A stretch of 64,000 bases of DNA. Source: Rhodopseudomonas pentothenatexigens. GTDB lineage: Bacteria > Pseudomonadota > Alphaproteobacteria > Rhizobiales > Xanthobacteraceae. The stretch is from the NCBI RefSeq assembly GCF_900218015.1, contig NZ_UFQQ01000001.1:124001-188000 (forward strand). Direction: 5' to 3'. Both the position numbers and the translations under genes were made by a program. The stretch's first letter is position 1; every line of letters begins with the position of its first letter. The notes under the pieces were generated by a model, which did no database searches, was not told the origin of the DNA, and saw only the letters and a program-made list of their open reading frames with translations. Positions 38,728-47,303 of this stretch are shown piece by piece.

Positions 38728-40140
38728 ATGTCCCGCGTTGCCGCGTTGCTTTGCTCGCGCCGCGCCCCGCAAGTGGCGGTGCTGGCGTTGATGTCCGTCG
38801 GTTTCAGTGCGTGCAGCGCCGACATGCAGACACGCTTCCAGCAGGCTCCGTTCGGTCCGGTCGAGACCACCGGGTCGGTGGCGCCGCGGCCGCAGCGCCA
38901 GGAATTGCCTCAATACGCGCGGCCGCAATACCAGCCGCAATATCAACCGCAGCCACAATATCAGTCGCAGGCGCTGCCGCCGATCTCGACGCCGTCGTCC
39001 TATCCGGTCGCGAACGGCGGTGCGGGCTTTTCCGGCGGCGGACGCGGGGTGGCGTCCTACGAACCGCCGCCGCCGCGGGCGCCGATCGAGCCGACCGGCA
39101 GCGTCCAGGCGCCGCGCTCAGTGGCTGCTGCGCGGCCGATGCCGGCCGCCGCGGCGCCGGCTCCCAGCGCCGGAACCACGATCATCGTCGGCACCAGTGA
39201 CACCCTGGAGATCCTGGCGCAGCGCTATCGCGTGTCGACCGCCGAGATCCTCCGTGCCAACGGCTACAAGGGGCCGCGCCGGCTGCAGCCCGGCCAGCAA
39301 CTCGTGATCCCGAGCCGCAATGCCGCCGTCGCCCAGGCCGCGCCGATCGCCGCGCCGGCATCGGCTCCGCCGGCACCGCGTCCCGTCGCCACCGCGGCGC
39401 CGGGGCCCGCGCGGGTGCACTACGTCAACAACGGCGACACGCTGATGAACATCGCGCGCCGCAACAACATCTCGCTCGGCGAGCTGGCGCGCTACAACAA
39501 TCTCACCACCACGACCAAGCTGAAGCCGGGTATGAAGATCAACGTGCCGGGCGCCCAGGTGGCCGCCGCTGCTCCGGCGCAGCCCCAGATGCAGGCGCCG
39601 GCTCCCGCTGCTGCGGCGCCGGTGCGGATGGCCAACGTCGCGCCGACCACTCCGGCCGAGCCTCCGCAGAAAGCCCGGATGGTGGCGCCGACCGAAACTC
39701 CGCAGGCCGCCGCGCCGGCCGAAGCTGCGCCGGTGAAAGCCGCCGAGGCGACCGGTGCGCTGCCGAGCTTCCGCTGGCCGGCCCGCGGCCGCGTGATCAC
39801 CGCCTACGGCGCCAAGACCAACGGCAAGTCGAACGACGGCATCAACCTGGCGGTGCCGGAAGGCACCCCGGTGAAGGCCGCCGAAGACGGCGTCGTCGCC
39901 TATGCCGGCAACGAGCTGAAGGGCTACGGCAATCTGGTGCTGATCCGCCACTCCAACGGCTACGTCTCGGCCTACGCCCACGCCAGCGAACTGATGGTGA
40001 AGCGCGGCGAGACCATCAAGCGCGGGCAGGTCATCGCCAAGTCCGGCCAGAGCGGCGAGGTATCGTCGCCGCAGCTGCACTTCGAGATCCGCAAGGGATC
40101 GACCCCGGTCGATCCGCTGAAGTTCCTCAACGGCGCCTGA
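38728..40140 (+). CDS. nlpD: LysM/LytM (NlpD-like) cell-wall protein
   Basis: A 470-residue envelope protein. The N-terminal hydrophobic segment ends in FSAC, a near-lipobox, so it may be a lipoprotein. A Pro/Gln-rich stretch leads to LysM 1 at about 150-195 (SDTLEILAQRYRVSTAEIL), LysM 2 at about 230-275 (GDTLMNIARRNNISLGELA) and a C-terminal M23/LytM domain at about 350-470. The catalytic ligands are replaced (NDGINLAVP for HxGxD, QLHFEIR for HxH), as in NlpD/EnvC activators of amidases, so a non-enzymatic activator role in cell separation is likely. A strong hairpin follows. Confidence 0.9.
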   Translation: MSRVAALLCSRRAPQVAVLALMSVGFSACSADMQTRFQQAPFGPVETTGSVAPRPQRQELPQYARPQYQPQYQPQPQYQSQALPPISTPSSYPVANGGAGFSGGGRGVASYEPPPPRAPIEPTGSVQAPRSVAAARPMPAAAAPAPSAGTTIIVGTSDTLEILAQRYRVSTAEILRANGYKGPRRLQPGQQLVIPSRNAAVAQAAPIAAPASAPPAPRPVATAAPGPARVHYVNNGDTLMNIARRNNISLGELARYNNLTTTTKLKPGMKINVPGAQVAAAAPAQPQMQAPAPAAAAPVRMANVAPTTPAEPPQKARMVAPTETPQAAAPAEAAPVKAAEATGALPSFRWPARGRVITAYGAKTNGKSNDGINLAVPEGTPVKAAEDGVVAYAGNELKGYGNLVLIRHSNGYVSAYAHASELMVKRGETIKRGQVIAKSGQSGEVSSPQLHFEIRKGSTPVDPLKFLNGA

Positions 40141-40170
40141 GCAACGCGGTTGAGCGATACTGGGGAAGAC

Positions 40171-40201
40171 GAAATGCCCGGCCCGAAAGGCCGGGCATTT
40201 C
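40171..40201 (+). terminator. Intrinsic terminator after the LysM/LytM gene
   Basis: GAAATGCCCGGCC, CGAA, AGGCCGGGCATTTC: a perfect 12-13-pair stem with a tetraloop and T-rich 3' arm, 30 bases after the stop. Confidence 0.85.
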
Positions 40202-40534
40202 TAGTACGACGACGGTGTGCACACCGATGTGATCGAGCCTAGAGCGGTTCATCGTTTGATTGAAACGATCCGACCTTGCCGAAGGCACTGAGTCCTCATC
40301 CAGAGGAGCCCGGCGAAGCCGGGCGTCTCGAAGGATGGGGCAACGCATTCCCTGCGTCACATGGTTCGAGACGGCGCTACGCGCCTCCTCACCATGAGGT
40401 TGTGCGTGTGGCACGCGGTGCAGATCAGCTCTGATTCTATAAAAAGCAGAACTGCTCTAGAACGTTTCATCGATTGGCGCGGACGTTCCGAAGTGCAGTG
40501 CTGATCCAATCAGCAACTAAAAACCCCAGTCCCC
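40202..40534. other. 333-base intergenic region with repeats
   Basis: No gene is supported. The region holds a two-unit palindromic element at 40292-40399 and a pair of related half-sites, AGAGCGGTTCATCGTTTGATTG (40241) and CTCTAGAACGTTTCATCGATTG (about 40455). It separates the convergent LysM/LytM and outer-membrane protein genes. Confidence 0.5.
40292..40399. repeat. Two-unit palindromic element, CCTCATCC/CGTCTCGAAGGATGG class
   Basis: Unit A, CCTCATCCAGAGGAGCCCGG with CGTCTCGAAGGATGG (about 40294-40338), and unit B, CATGGTTCGAGACGGCGC with GCGCCTCCTCACCATGAGG (about 40360-40399). The same two units occur, in the other order, inside uvrA (59491-59609). Confidence 0.8.
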
Positions 40535-42277
40535 TCAGTGCACGCCGAACTTGTACGACGCCTGCACGAAGCTGCCGTAGCGCTCGACGCGGATCGGCAG
40601 CAACTGGGTCGGCACCGGGCTGCCGAAGCCTGCGGTCTCGACATCGGTCGCCCACATCGCCCAATAGCGGCCGCCGACACCGATGTTGAACGTCGGCGTA
40701 ACGTCGTAGCTCAGGATCGCCTCCAACTGAACGCCGCGGCCGGTGCCCCAGGCCGGCGAGTTCTTGTCGGCGACGTCGGTCCTGTTGTGGTGAATGTCGA
40801 GCGCCGAAATATGCGTGTAGGGCAGGTAAGCGGCGTCGACCAGCAGTCGGGTGTTCGGTGCGACCATCAGGGTGCCGTTCGCGCCGATCCGCAGCGAGTG
40901 CCAGTCTTCATACTGGCTGATCGAGATGCCTTGCCCCGATCCGCAGAATGACGTCGGATCAGCCAGCGCGATCTGGCGGCAATTGAATGCGTCCTTGCGG
41001 TCGCGATAGAAATTGTAGCCGGCGAACACGCCGAGCTTGCCGGATGCGTCGCCGAACAAATCGATGCCGGCGTCCAGCGTCGCATAGGCGATCGTGCCGG
41101 TGACCTTGCCGTGGTCCGTGTTCGAATACGCGGTGGCGCTGGTCGGATCGGTGGGGAACCAATCCTCGTCGTTCATCTTGCCCGCCACCAGCGCACCGCC
41201 GCCGGCAAAACCCTTCACAAACAGCTTCTGCGGGCTGTCGATCCGCCAGAACACCTCGCCGGAGTGTCCTTCGCTCTCGTAAGTGAGGCGCGAGACCAGA
41301 TGCTCCTGGAGGGCGTTGACCGTGCTGAGCGTCAGATCATTCTGATAGCGGCCGTGACTGTACCAGTAGCGCGCGCCGACATCGAACTGCCACGCCGACC
41401 ACGGATTGGTCGCCGGCGCTTTCATTGGTAGCAGCGAGGCCTGATCGAACGCGCCGTCACCGCGGCTGAACTGATAGTTCAGCCCGAGCTTGATCAGGTG
41501 CATGTCCTGACGCACCTGGGTCGGCGCGCCAAGCGTGTTGACCAGAGTTGTCGGGTCGAATGGGGTCTGCAGGAATCCGCCGCCGGGCGTGTCCATTCCG
41601 CGGCCGCCGAAATTCGCGTAGTCGTATTCGGCTCGCACCGACCAGCGCGGCGTCAGCGCGTGTTCGATGCCGGCTCCGACGGTCCAGCCCCAGCGCGTCG
41701 CGTTCAGTTCGGCGCCTGGCTGAGTCAGATAGTCGGACGCATTGGTGGTCATCGTCAGATTGCCGATCAGGAACGCGCCGCCGCCCTTGACGTACATCAG
41801 CGAGCGGCCCTGCGCGCCGAAGGCGTGGCCGAGCCGCGCGGTCAGGTTGCCCATCGCGTGCTCGCGGACGCGGCAGTTCGCCGAGACGAACTGCCCCGAA
41901 TACGCGAGGCACGTATTAGTGCCGTCGGAATCGACCGCCGAGGCATCGGCCTCGACGCCGAGCACCCAGGCCGAGCCCGGCGCCTGCCAGTTGTAGCCGC
42001 CCTGCACACCCGCGAACGCTTTCGGCATGCGGATGGTATCGCCATAGATCGAGGGGCCAAACGGGTTGTCCACCTTGGCGGTTCCGAAGCCGGCGCCGAG
42101 ATGCGCCCCGACATAGAAGCCGCTCCAGTTCCAGACCGGAATGGCCGGCGCCCGGACGGAGTCCGACGCCTGTGCCGGGCCGCACGCGACGGCGACAACG
42201 GTGGACAAGGAGATGACGTATCTGCGCACGGCTTCGGCCCCCGATGACTTGCGACCCCGATCCCGGCGGTCGTTCAT
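40535..42277 (-). CDS. Outer-membrane protein with two beta-barrel domains
   Basis: A 580-residue secreted protein. After a signal region (to about residue 37, ending AQASDS) comes an Omp25/31-type barrel: NWSGFYVGAHLGAGFG, GVQGGYNWQAPGSAWVLGVE, RWGWTVGAGIEHALTPRWSV, IKLGLNYQFSRGD, about residues 48-275. A second barrel-like domain runs from WQFDVGARYWYSHGRYQND (about 298) to FVQASYKFGVH at the end, with alternating strands throughout. Usual Omp25 proteins have only the first part. The function of the second half is unknown. A GTG start at 42229 would give a more typical signal peptide. Confidence 0.75.
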   Translation of the reverse strand: MNDRRDRGRKSSGAEAVRRYVISLSTVVAVACGPAQASDSVRAPAIPVWNWSGFYVGAHLGAGFGTAKVDNPFGPSIYGDTIRMPKAFAGVQGGYNWQAPGSAWVLGVEADASAVDSDGTNTCLAYSGQFVSANCRVREHAMGNLTARLGHAFGAQGRSLMYVKGGGAFLIGNLTMTTNASDYLTQPGAELNATRWGWTVGAGIEHALTPRWSVRAEYDYANFGGRGMDTPGGGFLQTPFDPTTLVNTLGAPTQVRQDMHLIKLGLNYQFSRGDGAFDQASLLPMKAPATNPWSAWQFDVGARYWYSHGRYQNDLTLSTVNALQEHLVSRLTYESEGHSGEVFWRIDSPQKLFVKGFAGGGALVAGKMNDEDWFPTDPTSATAYSNTDHGKVTGTIAYATLDAGIDLFGDASGKLGVFAGYNFYRDRKDAFNCRQIALADPTSFCGSGQGISISQYEDWHSLRIGANGTLMVAPNTRLLVDAAYLPYTHISALDIHHNRTDVADKNSPAWGTGRGVQLEAILSYDVTPTFNIGVGGRYWAMWATDVETAGFGSPVPTQLLPIRVERYGSFVQASYKFGVH

Positions 42278-42352
42278 CTTGCCGTATCTCGAATCGATGC
42301 GGCAAACCAGTTGCCGCCCGCTATCTTTACGAAACAGAATTGACCGCGCGTA

Positions 42353-43348
42353 TCATCGGGTGCCGAGGCGCACGGCGAGCCGGCCTGCCAGGTCCTGGAC
42401 GAACTGCCAGGCGACACGGCCAGAGCGCGAGCCGCGCGTCGTCGACCATTCCAGCGCTTCGCGTTCGAGCTGCTCGTCTTCGATCGCGATTCCGTAGTGC
42501 GCGCAGTAGCCGCGGACCATCGCCAGGAATTCGTCCTGGCTGCATTTGTGGAACCCGAGCCACAGCCCGAACCGGTCCGACAGCGATACCTTTTCTTCGA
42601 CGGCCTCGCCGGGATTGATCGCGGTCGAGCGCTCGTTCTCGACCATCTCGCGTGCCAGTAGATGCCGCCGGTTCGAGGTGGCGTAGAGAATCACGTTGTC
42701 CGGCCGGCCTTCGATACCGCCTTCGAGTACCGCCTTGAGCGATTTGTAGGAGGCGTCGTTGCCGTCGAACGACAGGTCGTCGCAGAACACGATGAAGCGG
42801 TAGTCCGAGGCGCGCAGCAGCGTCATCAGCGCCGGCAGGCTCTCGATGTCCTCGCGGTGGATCTCGATCAGCTTCAGCCGGCCGCCGACATCGGGCCGGG
42901 CGTTGACGGCGGCATGCGCGGCCTTGACCAGCGACGACTTGCCCATGCCGCGCGCGCCCCACAGCAGGGCGTTGTTGGCGGGCAGGCCGGTGGCGAAGCG
43001 TTCGGTGTTCTGCATCAGGGTGTCGCGCATCCGGTCGACGCCTTGCAGCAGCTCCATTTCGACCCGGCTGACCTTGGAGACCGGCGCCAGCCGGCCTTCG
43101 GGCTGCCAGACGAACGCCTCGGCGCGGTCGAGGATGTCGGCGGCGGGCTCTGGCACAGGAGCGGCCATCCGGCCGGCGATCGTCTCCAGCGCCACGGCGA
43201 TCCGCCCGAGCAGCGCCGAATCGGAGGCTGCGGCCGGTGCCGGGCCGGGGCGTTTTGCCGCGCGGCCGGCGGATGCCTTGCGGGCGGGCTTGTTGGGGGA
43301 AGGGGGGCGGGATGTGCGGGACGCTTGGCTGCGGGCTTTTTTGGTCAT
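42353..43348 (-). CDS. DUF815 AAA-type ATPase
   Basis: A 331-residue cytoplasmic P-loop ATPase. Walker A is LLWGARGMGKSSLVKA, Walker B is FIVFCDDLSFDG, and the sensor region is VILYATSNRRHLL. It matches the DUF815 family found across proteobacteria, whose role is not established. A Lys/Pro/Ala-rich N-terminal extension of about 45 residues precedes the fold. Start 43348 is preferred (MTKKARSQAS). It is divergent from yajC. Confidence 0.87.
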   Translation of the reverse strand: MTKKARSQASRTSRPPSPNKPARKASAGRAAKRPGPAPAAASDSALLGRIAVALETIAGRMAAPVPEPAADILDRAEAFVWQPEGRLAPVSKVSRVEMELLQGVDRMRDTLMQNTERFATGLPANNALLWGARGMGKSSLVKAAHAAVNARPDVGGRLKLIEIHREDIESLPALMTLLRASDYRFIVFCDDLSFDGNDASYKSLKAVLEGGIEGRPDNVILYATSNRRHLLAREMVENERSTAINPGEAVEEKVSLSDRFGLWLGFHKCSQDEFLAMVRGYCAHYGIAIEDEQLEREALEWSTTRGSRSGRVAWQFVQDLAGRLAVRLGTR

Positions 43349-43537
43349 TCTCGGCCTTCCTGACGCCGCAGGCTTAGCCGTCCCGGCGAAGCCTCGCAAG
43401 CGGCGGAAACACGGGAAAATGAGAGGGTTGGCAGCGTTGCAATTGGGACCGCGGCCGCTATAGTCCGCGCGAATTTGCGCCCCCCGGCCGATGCGTTCCG
43501 CGTCGCGCCGGCTCGCTTGTTTTTACGGGGAATCCGA

Positions 43538-43975
43538 ATGTTCGTTACGCCCGCTTACGCCCAGGCCGCTGCCGCCGGCGGCGACGCCAACAGCATGATC
43601 ATGTCGCTGCTGCCGTTCGCGCTGATCTTCGTCATCATGTATTTCCTGATCCTGCGGCCGCAGCAGAAGAAGGTGAAAGAGCACGCCGAGATGGTGAAGA
43701 ACATTCGCCGCGGCGACACCATCATCACCTCCGGCGGCCTGGTCGGCAAGGTCACCAAGGTGATCGATGACGATACCGTCGAATTCGAAGTCGCCGACGG
43801 CATCCGCGCGCGCCAGATGCGCCAGATGATCACCGGCGTCCGCGCCAAGGGCGAACCGGTCAAGGATGCTCCCGAAGCCAATGGCAAGGCCAAGGGCAAG
43901 AAGGACAAGGACGCCGCCGCCAAGACCGAGGGCGACAAGACCGAACCGACCAAGGACGACAGCGCGTCGAGCTGA
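43538..43975 (+). CDS. yajC: Preprotein translocase subunit YajC
   Basis: A 145-residue inner-membrane protein. One membrane helix (MSLLPFALIFVIMYFLILRPQQKK) is followed by the conserved KEHAEMVKNIRRGDTIITSGGLVGKV, and a Lys/Asp-rich tail. It associates with SecDF. Start 43538 (MFVTPAYAQ) follows the weak ACGGGGAATCC; the longer frame is less likely. It opens the yajC-secD-secF operon. Confidence 0.95.
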   Translation: MFVTPAYAQAAAAGGDANSMIMSLLPFALIFVIMYFLILRPQQKKVKEHAEMVKNIRRGDTIITSGGLVGKVTKVIDDDTVEFEVADGIRARQMRQMITGVRAKGEPVKDAPEANGKAKGKKDKDAAAKTEGDKTEPTKDDSASS

Positions 43976-44019
43976 TGCTCCGGCGCGCCGCCTGTTTCGG
44001 TTTCTGACGGGACAACTCG

Positions 44020-45621
44020 ATGCTTTATATTTCACGGTGGAAGGCGCTGGCGATCATCCTGACGGCGCTGGCGGTGTGCCTTTGCGCCGTCCCCAACTTC
44101 TTCCCCGAACACACCGTCAAGACCTGGCCGAAATGGGCGCAGCGTCATCTCGTGCTGGGCCTCGACCTGCAGGGTGGCTCGCACATTCTGCTCGAGGTCG
44201 ATGCCAATTCGGTGAAGAAGGACAAGCTCGATTCGGTGCGCGACGACGCCCGCCGGGTGCTGCGCGAAGCGCGGATCGCCTATACCGGCCTTTCGGCCAA
44301 GGGTGACGCGGTCGAGGTCCGGATCAGCAAAGAGAGCGACGTGCCAAGCGCGCTCACCAAGCTGCGCGAGCTGTCGCAGCCGCTGGGGGGGCTGCTCGGC
44401 TCCAACGGCCAGCGCAATCTGGAAGTCTCCGACGCCGGCGGCGGGCTGATCCGGCTGACCGTGCCGCAAGCGGCGATCGCCGACCGCGTCCGGCAGTCGG
44501 TCGACCAGTCGATCCAGATCGTCGAGCGCCGCGTCAACGAGCTCGGCACTGTCGAACCGTTGATCCAACGTCAGGGTGCCGACCGCATTCTGGTGCAGGT
44601 GCCGGGACTGCAGGATCCGACCCGACTGAAGGAGCTGCTCGGCAAGACCGCCAAGCTCGACTTCCGCATGGTCGATTCCTCGGTTTCGGGCGATCAGGCG
44701 ATGTCCGGCAACGTGCCGCCGGACTCCGAGCTGCTGATGAGCGCGTCTTCGCCGAAGCAGCCTTACGTCATCAAGAAGCAAGTGCTGGTGTCCGGTGCTG
44801 ACCTCACCGACGCGCAGCCTGGCTTCGACCAGCGCAGCGGCGAGCCGATCGTCTCGTTCCGCTTCAACACCAACGGCGCCCGCAAATTCGCCCGTGCCAC
44901 CACTGAGAACGTCGGTCTGCCGTTCGCCATCGTGCTCGATAACGAGGTGATCTCGGCGCCGGTGATCCGCGAACCGATCACCGGCGGCTCCGGCCAGATC
45001 TCCGGCAGCTTCACGGTGCAGGGCGCCAACGATCTGGCGATCCTGCTGCGCGCCGGCGCACTGCCGGCGCCGCTGACCATCATCGAAGAACGCACTGTCG
45101 GTCCCGGCCTCGGCCAGGATTCGATCGAGAAGGGCGAGCGCGCCGCCTATGTCGGCTCGATCCTGGTGATCGTGTTCATGCTGCTGACCTACCGGCTGTT
45201 CGGCGTGTTCGCCAACATCGCGGTCGCGGTCAACGTCGCGATGATCTTCGGGATCCTGTCGCTGCTCAACGCGACGCTGACGCTGCCCGGCATCGCCGGC
45301 ATCGTGCTCACCGTCGGTATCGCGGTCGACAGCAACGTGCTGATCTACGAACGAATCCGCGAGGAGCTGCGCTCCGGCCGCAATGCGATTTCGGCGATTG
45401 ATGCCGGATTCAAGCGTGCGCTGTCGACGATTCTCGACAGCAACATCACCACTTTCATCGCCGCCGCGGTGCTGTTCTATATCGGCACCGGCCCGGTGCG
45501 CGGCTTTGCGGTGACGCTCGGCATCGGCATCCTCACCACGGTTTTCACCGCCTTTACTTTGACCCGACTGATCGTCGCGACCTGGGTGCGCTGGAAGCGG
45601 CCGCACCACGTGCCGATCTGA
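44020..45621 (+). CDS. secD: Protein translocase subunit SecD
   Basis: A 533-residue RND-type membrane protein with six predicted helices and a large periplasmic domain. LVLGLDLQGGSHILLEVD near the N-terminus, RVNELGTVEPLIQRQG, and the transmembrane block GIAGIVLTVGIAVDSNVLIYERIREE are diagnostic. SecDF uses the proton gradient to complete export through SecYEG. It follows yajC by 44 bases and secF starts 25 bases on. Confidence 0.97.
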   Translation: MLYISRWKALAIILTALAVCLCAVPNFFPEHTVKTWPKWAQRHLVLGLDLQGGSHILLEVDANSVKKDKLDSVRDDARRVLREARIAYTGLSAKGDAVEVRISKESDVPSALTKLRELSQPLGGLLGSNGQRNLEVSDAGGGLIRLTVPQAAIADRVRQSVDQSIQIVERRVNELGTVEPLIQRQGADRILVQVPGLQDPTRLKELLGKTAKLDFRMVDSSVSGDQAMSGNVPPDSELLMSASSPKQPYVIKKQVLVSGADLTDAQPGFDQRSGEPIVSFRFNTNGARKFARATTENVGLPFAIVLDNEVISAPVIREPITGGSGQISGSFTVQGANDLAILLRAGALPAPLTIIEERTVGPGLGQDSIEKGERAAYVGSILVIVFMLLTYRLFGVFANIAVAVNVAMIFGILSLLNATLTLPGIAGIVLTVGIAVDSNVLIYERIREELRSGRNAISAIDAGFKRALSTILDSNITTFIAAAVLFYIGTGPVRGFAVTLGIGILTTVFTAFTLTRLIVATWVRWKRPHHVPI

Positions 45622-45646
45622 CGCATCGAATCCGAGAGAGCCTCAC

Positions 45647-46762
45647 GTGACAAACTGGATCTTGATCGGGCTGGGCGTTCTGATCGTGGTGCTGACCGTG
45701 GTCAGCATCTTCGGCTGGCTGCCGTCGCTGCGCGTCGTTCCCGATAACACCCATTTCGACTTCACCCGGTTCCGCCGGATCAGCTTCCCGATCTCGGCGG
45801 TGCTGTCGATCGCCGCGATCACGCTGTTCTTCACCCACGGACTTAACTTCGGTATCGACTTCAAGGGCGGCACTTTGCTCGAAGTCCGGGCCCATTCCGG
45901 CACCGCCGATATCGCGGGGATGCGGGCCACGCTGAACAAGCTCGATCTCGGCGACGTCCAGCTCCAGCAGTTCGGCGGTCCGGCCGAGGTGCTGATCCGT
46001 GTCGCCGAACAGCCCGGCGGCGATCAGGCCCAGCAGGCGGCGGTGCAGAAGGTGCGCGCCGCGCTCGGCGACTCGGTGGATTATCGCCGCGTCGAAGTGG
46101 TCGGTCCGCGCGTTTCCAGCGAGCTGCTCGCCTACGGCATGCTTGGCCTGATGCTGGCGATCCTCGGCATCCTGATCTATCTCTGGTTCCGGTTCGAATG
46201 GCAGTTCGCGCTCGGCGCGATGATCGCCAACGTCCACGACATCGTGCTGACGATCGGGTTCATGTCGATCAGCCAGGTCGATTTCGACCTGACCTCGATT
46301 GCGGCGCTGCTTACGATTCTCGGCTACTCGCTGAACGACACCGTCGTGATCTACGACCGTATCCGCGAGATGCTGCGGCGCTACAAGAAGATGCCGATGC
46401 CGCAGTTGCTCAACGAGTCGATCAACTCGACGCTGTCGCGTTCGATCATCACCCACGTCACCGTGACGCTGGCGCTGCTCGCGCTGCTGCTGTTCGGCGG
46501 CCATGCGATCCACTCGTTCACCGCGGTGATGATGTTCGGCGTGGTGCTGGTCGGCACCTACACCTCGATCTTCATCGCGGCGCCGATCCTGATCTATCTC
46601 GGCGTCGGCACCCACCGGCTCGACGAGCTGGAGGAGAAGCCGGCCAAGCCGGAGCCGGTGGCGCCGCCACCGCCGGAGACGATTCCGGCGCAGTTCGTCG
46701 ACGCCGAGCCGACCGCGCCGGCAGCCAAGCCGGCCAAGGCCGGCAAGCCGAAGAAGCGATAA
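45647..46762 (+). CDS. secF: Protein translocase subunit SecF
   Basis: A 371-residue partner of SecD. NFGIDFKGGTLLEVRAHSG, VVGPRVSSELLAYGML and AALLTILGYSLNDTVVIYDRIREMLRRY are family motifs; six membrane helices are seen and the C-terminus is Pro/Ala/Lys-rich. The start is GTG at 45647, preceded by CGAGAGAGCC. A perfect 13-pair hairpin follows. Confidence 0.96.
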   Translation: MTNWILIGLGVLIVVLTVVSIFGWLPSLRVVPDNTHFDFTRFRRISFPISAVLSIAAITLFFTHGLNFGIDFKGGTLLEVRAHSGTADIAGMRATLNKLDLGDVQLQQFGGPAEVLIRVAEQPGGDQAQQAAVQKVRAALGDSVDYRRVEVVGPRVSSELLAYGMLGLMLAILGILIYLWFRFEWQFALGAMIANVHDIVLTIGFMSISQVDFDLTSIAALLTILGYSLNDTVVIYDRIREMLRRYKKMPMPQLLNESINSTLSRSIITHVTVTLALLALLLFGGHAIHSFTAVMMFGVVLVGTYTSIFIAAPILIYLGVGTHRLDELEEKPAKPEPVAPPPPETIPAQFVDAEPTAPAAKPAKAGKPKKR

Positions 46763-46772
46763 GGGCGCGAAT

Positions 46773-46803
46773 CGAGCGGCTGCCGCCGAGCGGCAGCCGC
46801 TCG
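46773..46803 (+). terminator. Perfect hairpin between secF and the DUF498 gene
   Basis: CGAGCGGCTGCCG, CCGAG loop, CGGCAGCCGCTCG: a 13-pair perfect stem starting 10 bases after the secF stop, with no T run. It may terminate or process the transcript, and may lower expression of the two downstream genes relative to secDF. Confidence 0.6.
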
Positions 46804-46919
46804 GTGCCGCCGATGAACCGACGTCGCGCCGGCGCATTGACGCGCTGGCACACCCGCGCCGGACGGCGTCGATGCGAGGTGGCGCTGCATGACTCGAACT
46901 CTCGACCCGGGACGCTAGC

Positions 46920-47303
46920 TTGGCGCAACGCTCCGACATTCCGCACTTTCCGCGCACCGCCGCGATCGATGCCTACGGCAAGGGCGGGTTCTATTTCGCC
47001 GACATGTCGCACCAGGGATCGCTGCTGTTCCTGCCCGACGCGGTGTGGGGCTGGGACGTCACCAAGCCGGAGCAGATCGACCGCTACAGTCTGCAGCGCG
47101 TGTTCGACAACGCCAACGCGATCGACACCCTGATCGTCGGTACCGGCGCCGATGTTTGGATCGCACCGCGGCAGTTGCGCGAGGCGCTGCGCAACGTCAG
47201 CGTCGTGCTCGACACCATGCAGACGGGGCCAGCGATCCGCACCTACAACATCATGATCGGCGAGCGCCGGCGGGTGGCGGCGGCGCTGATCGCGGTGCCA
47301 TGA
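46920..47303 (+). CDS. Mth938/DUF498-domain protein (NDUFAF3 homologue)
   Basis: A 127-residue single-domain protein: AIDAYGKGGFYFADMSHQGS, VWGWDVTKPEQIDRYSLQ, LIVGTGADVWIAP and VVLDTMQTGPAIRTYNIMIG match the Mth938-like fold. The human homologue NDUFAF3 is a mitochondrial complex I assembly factor. The start is the TTG at 46920, for lack of any ATG before the conserved region. The stop overlaps the next start by 4 bases (ATGA), so the two are translated together. Confidence 0.88.
   Translation: MAQRSDIPHFPRTAAIDAYGKGGFYFADMSHQGSLLFLPDAVWGWDVTKPEQIDRYSLQRVFDNANAIDTLIVGTGADVWIAPRQLREALRNVSVVLDTMQTGPAIRTYNIMIGERRRVAAALIAVP

Noticed and set aside
46884-46912. tRNA-like T-arm sequence (minus strand GAGAGTTCGAGTC) before the DUF498 gene
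   Set aside because: The bases do not form a T stem, and no anticodon arm, D arm or acceptor stem surrounds it.
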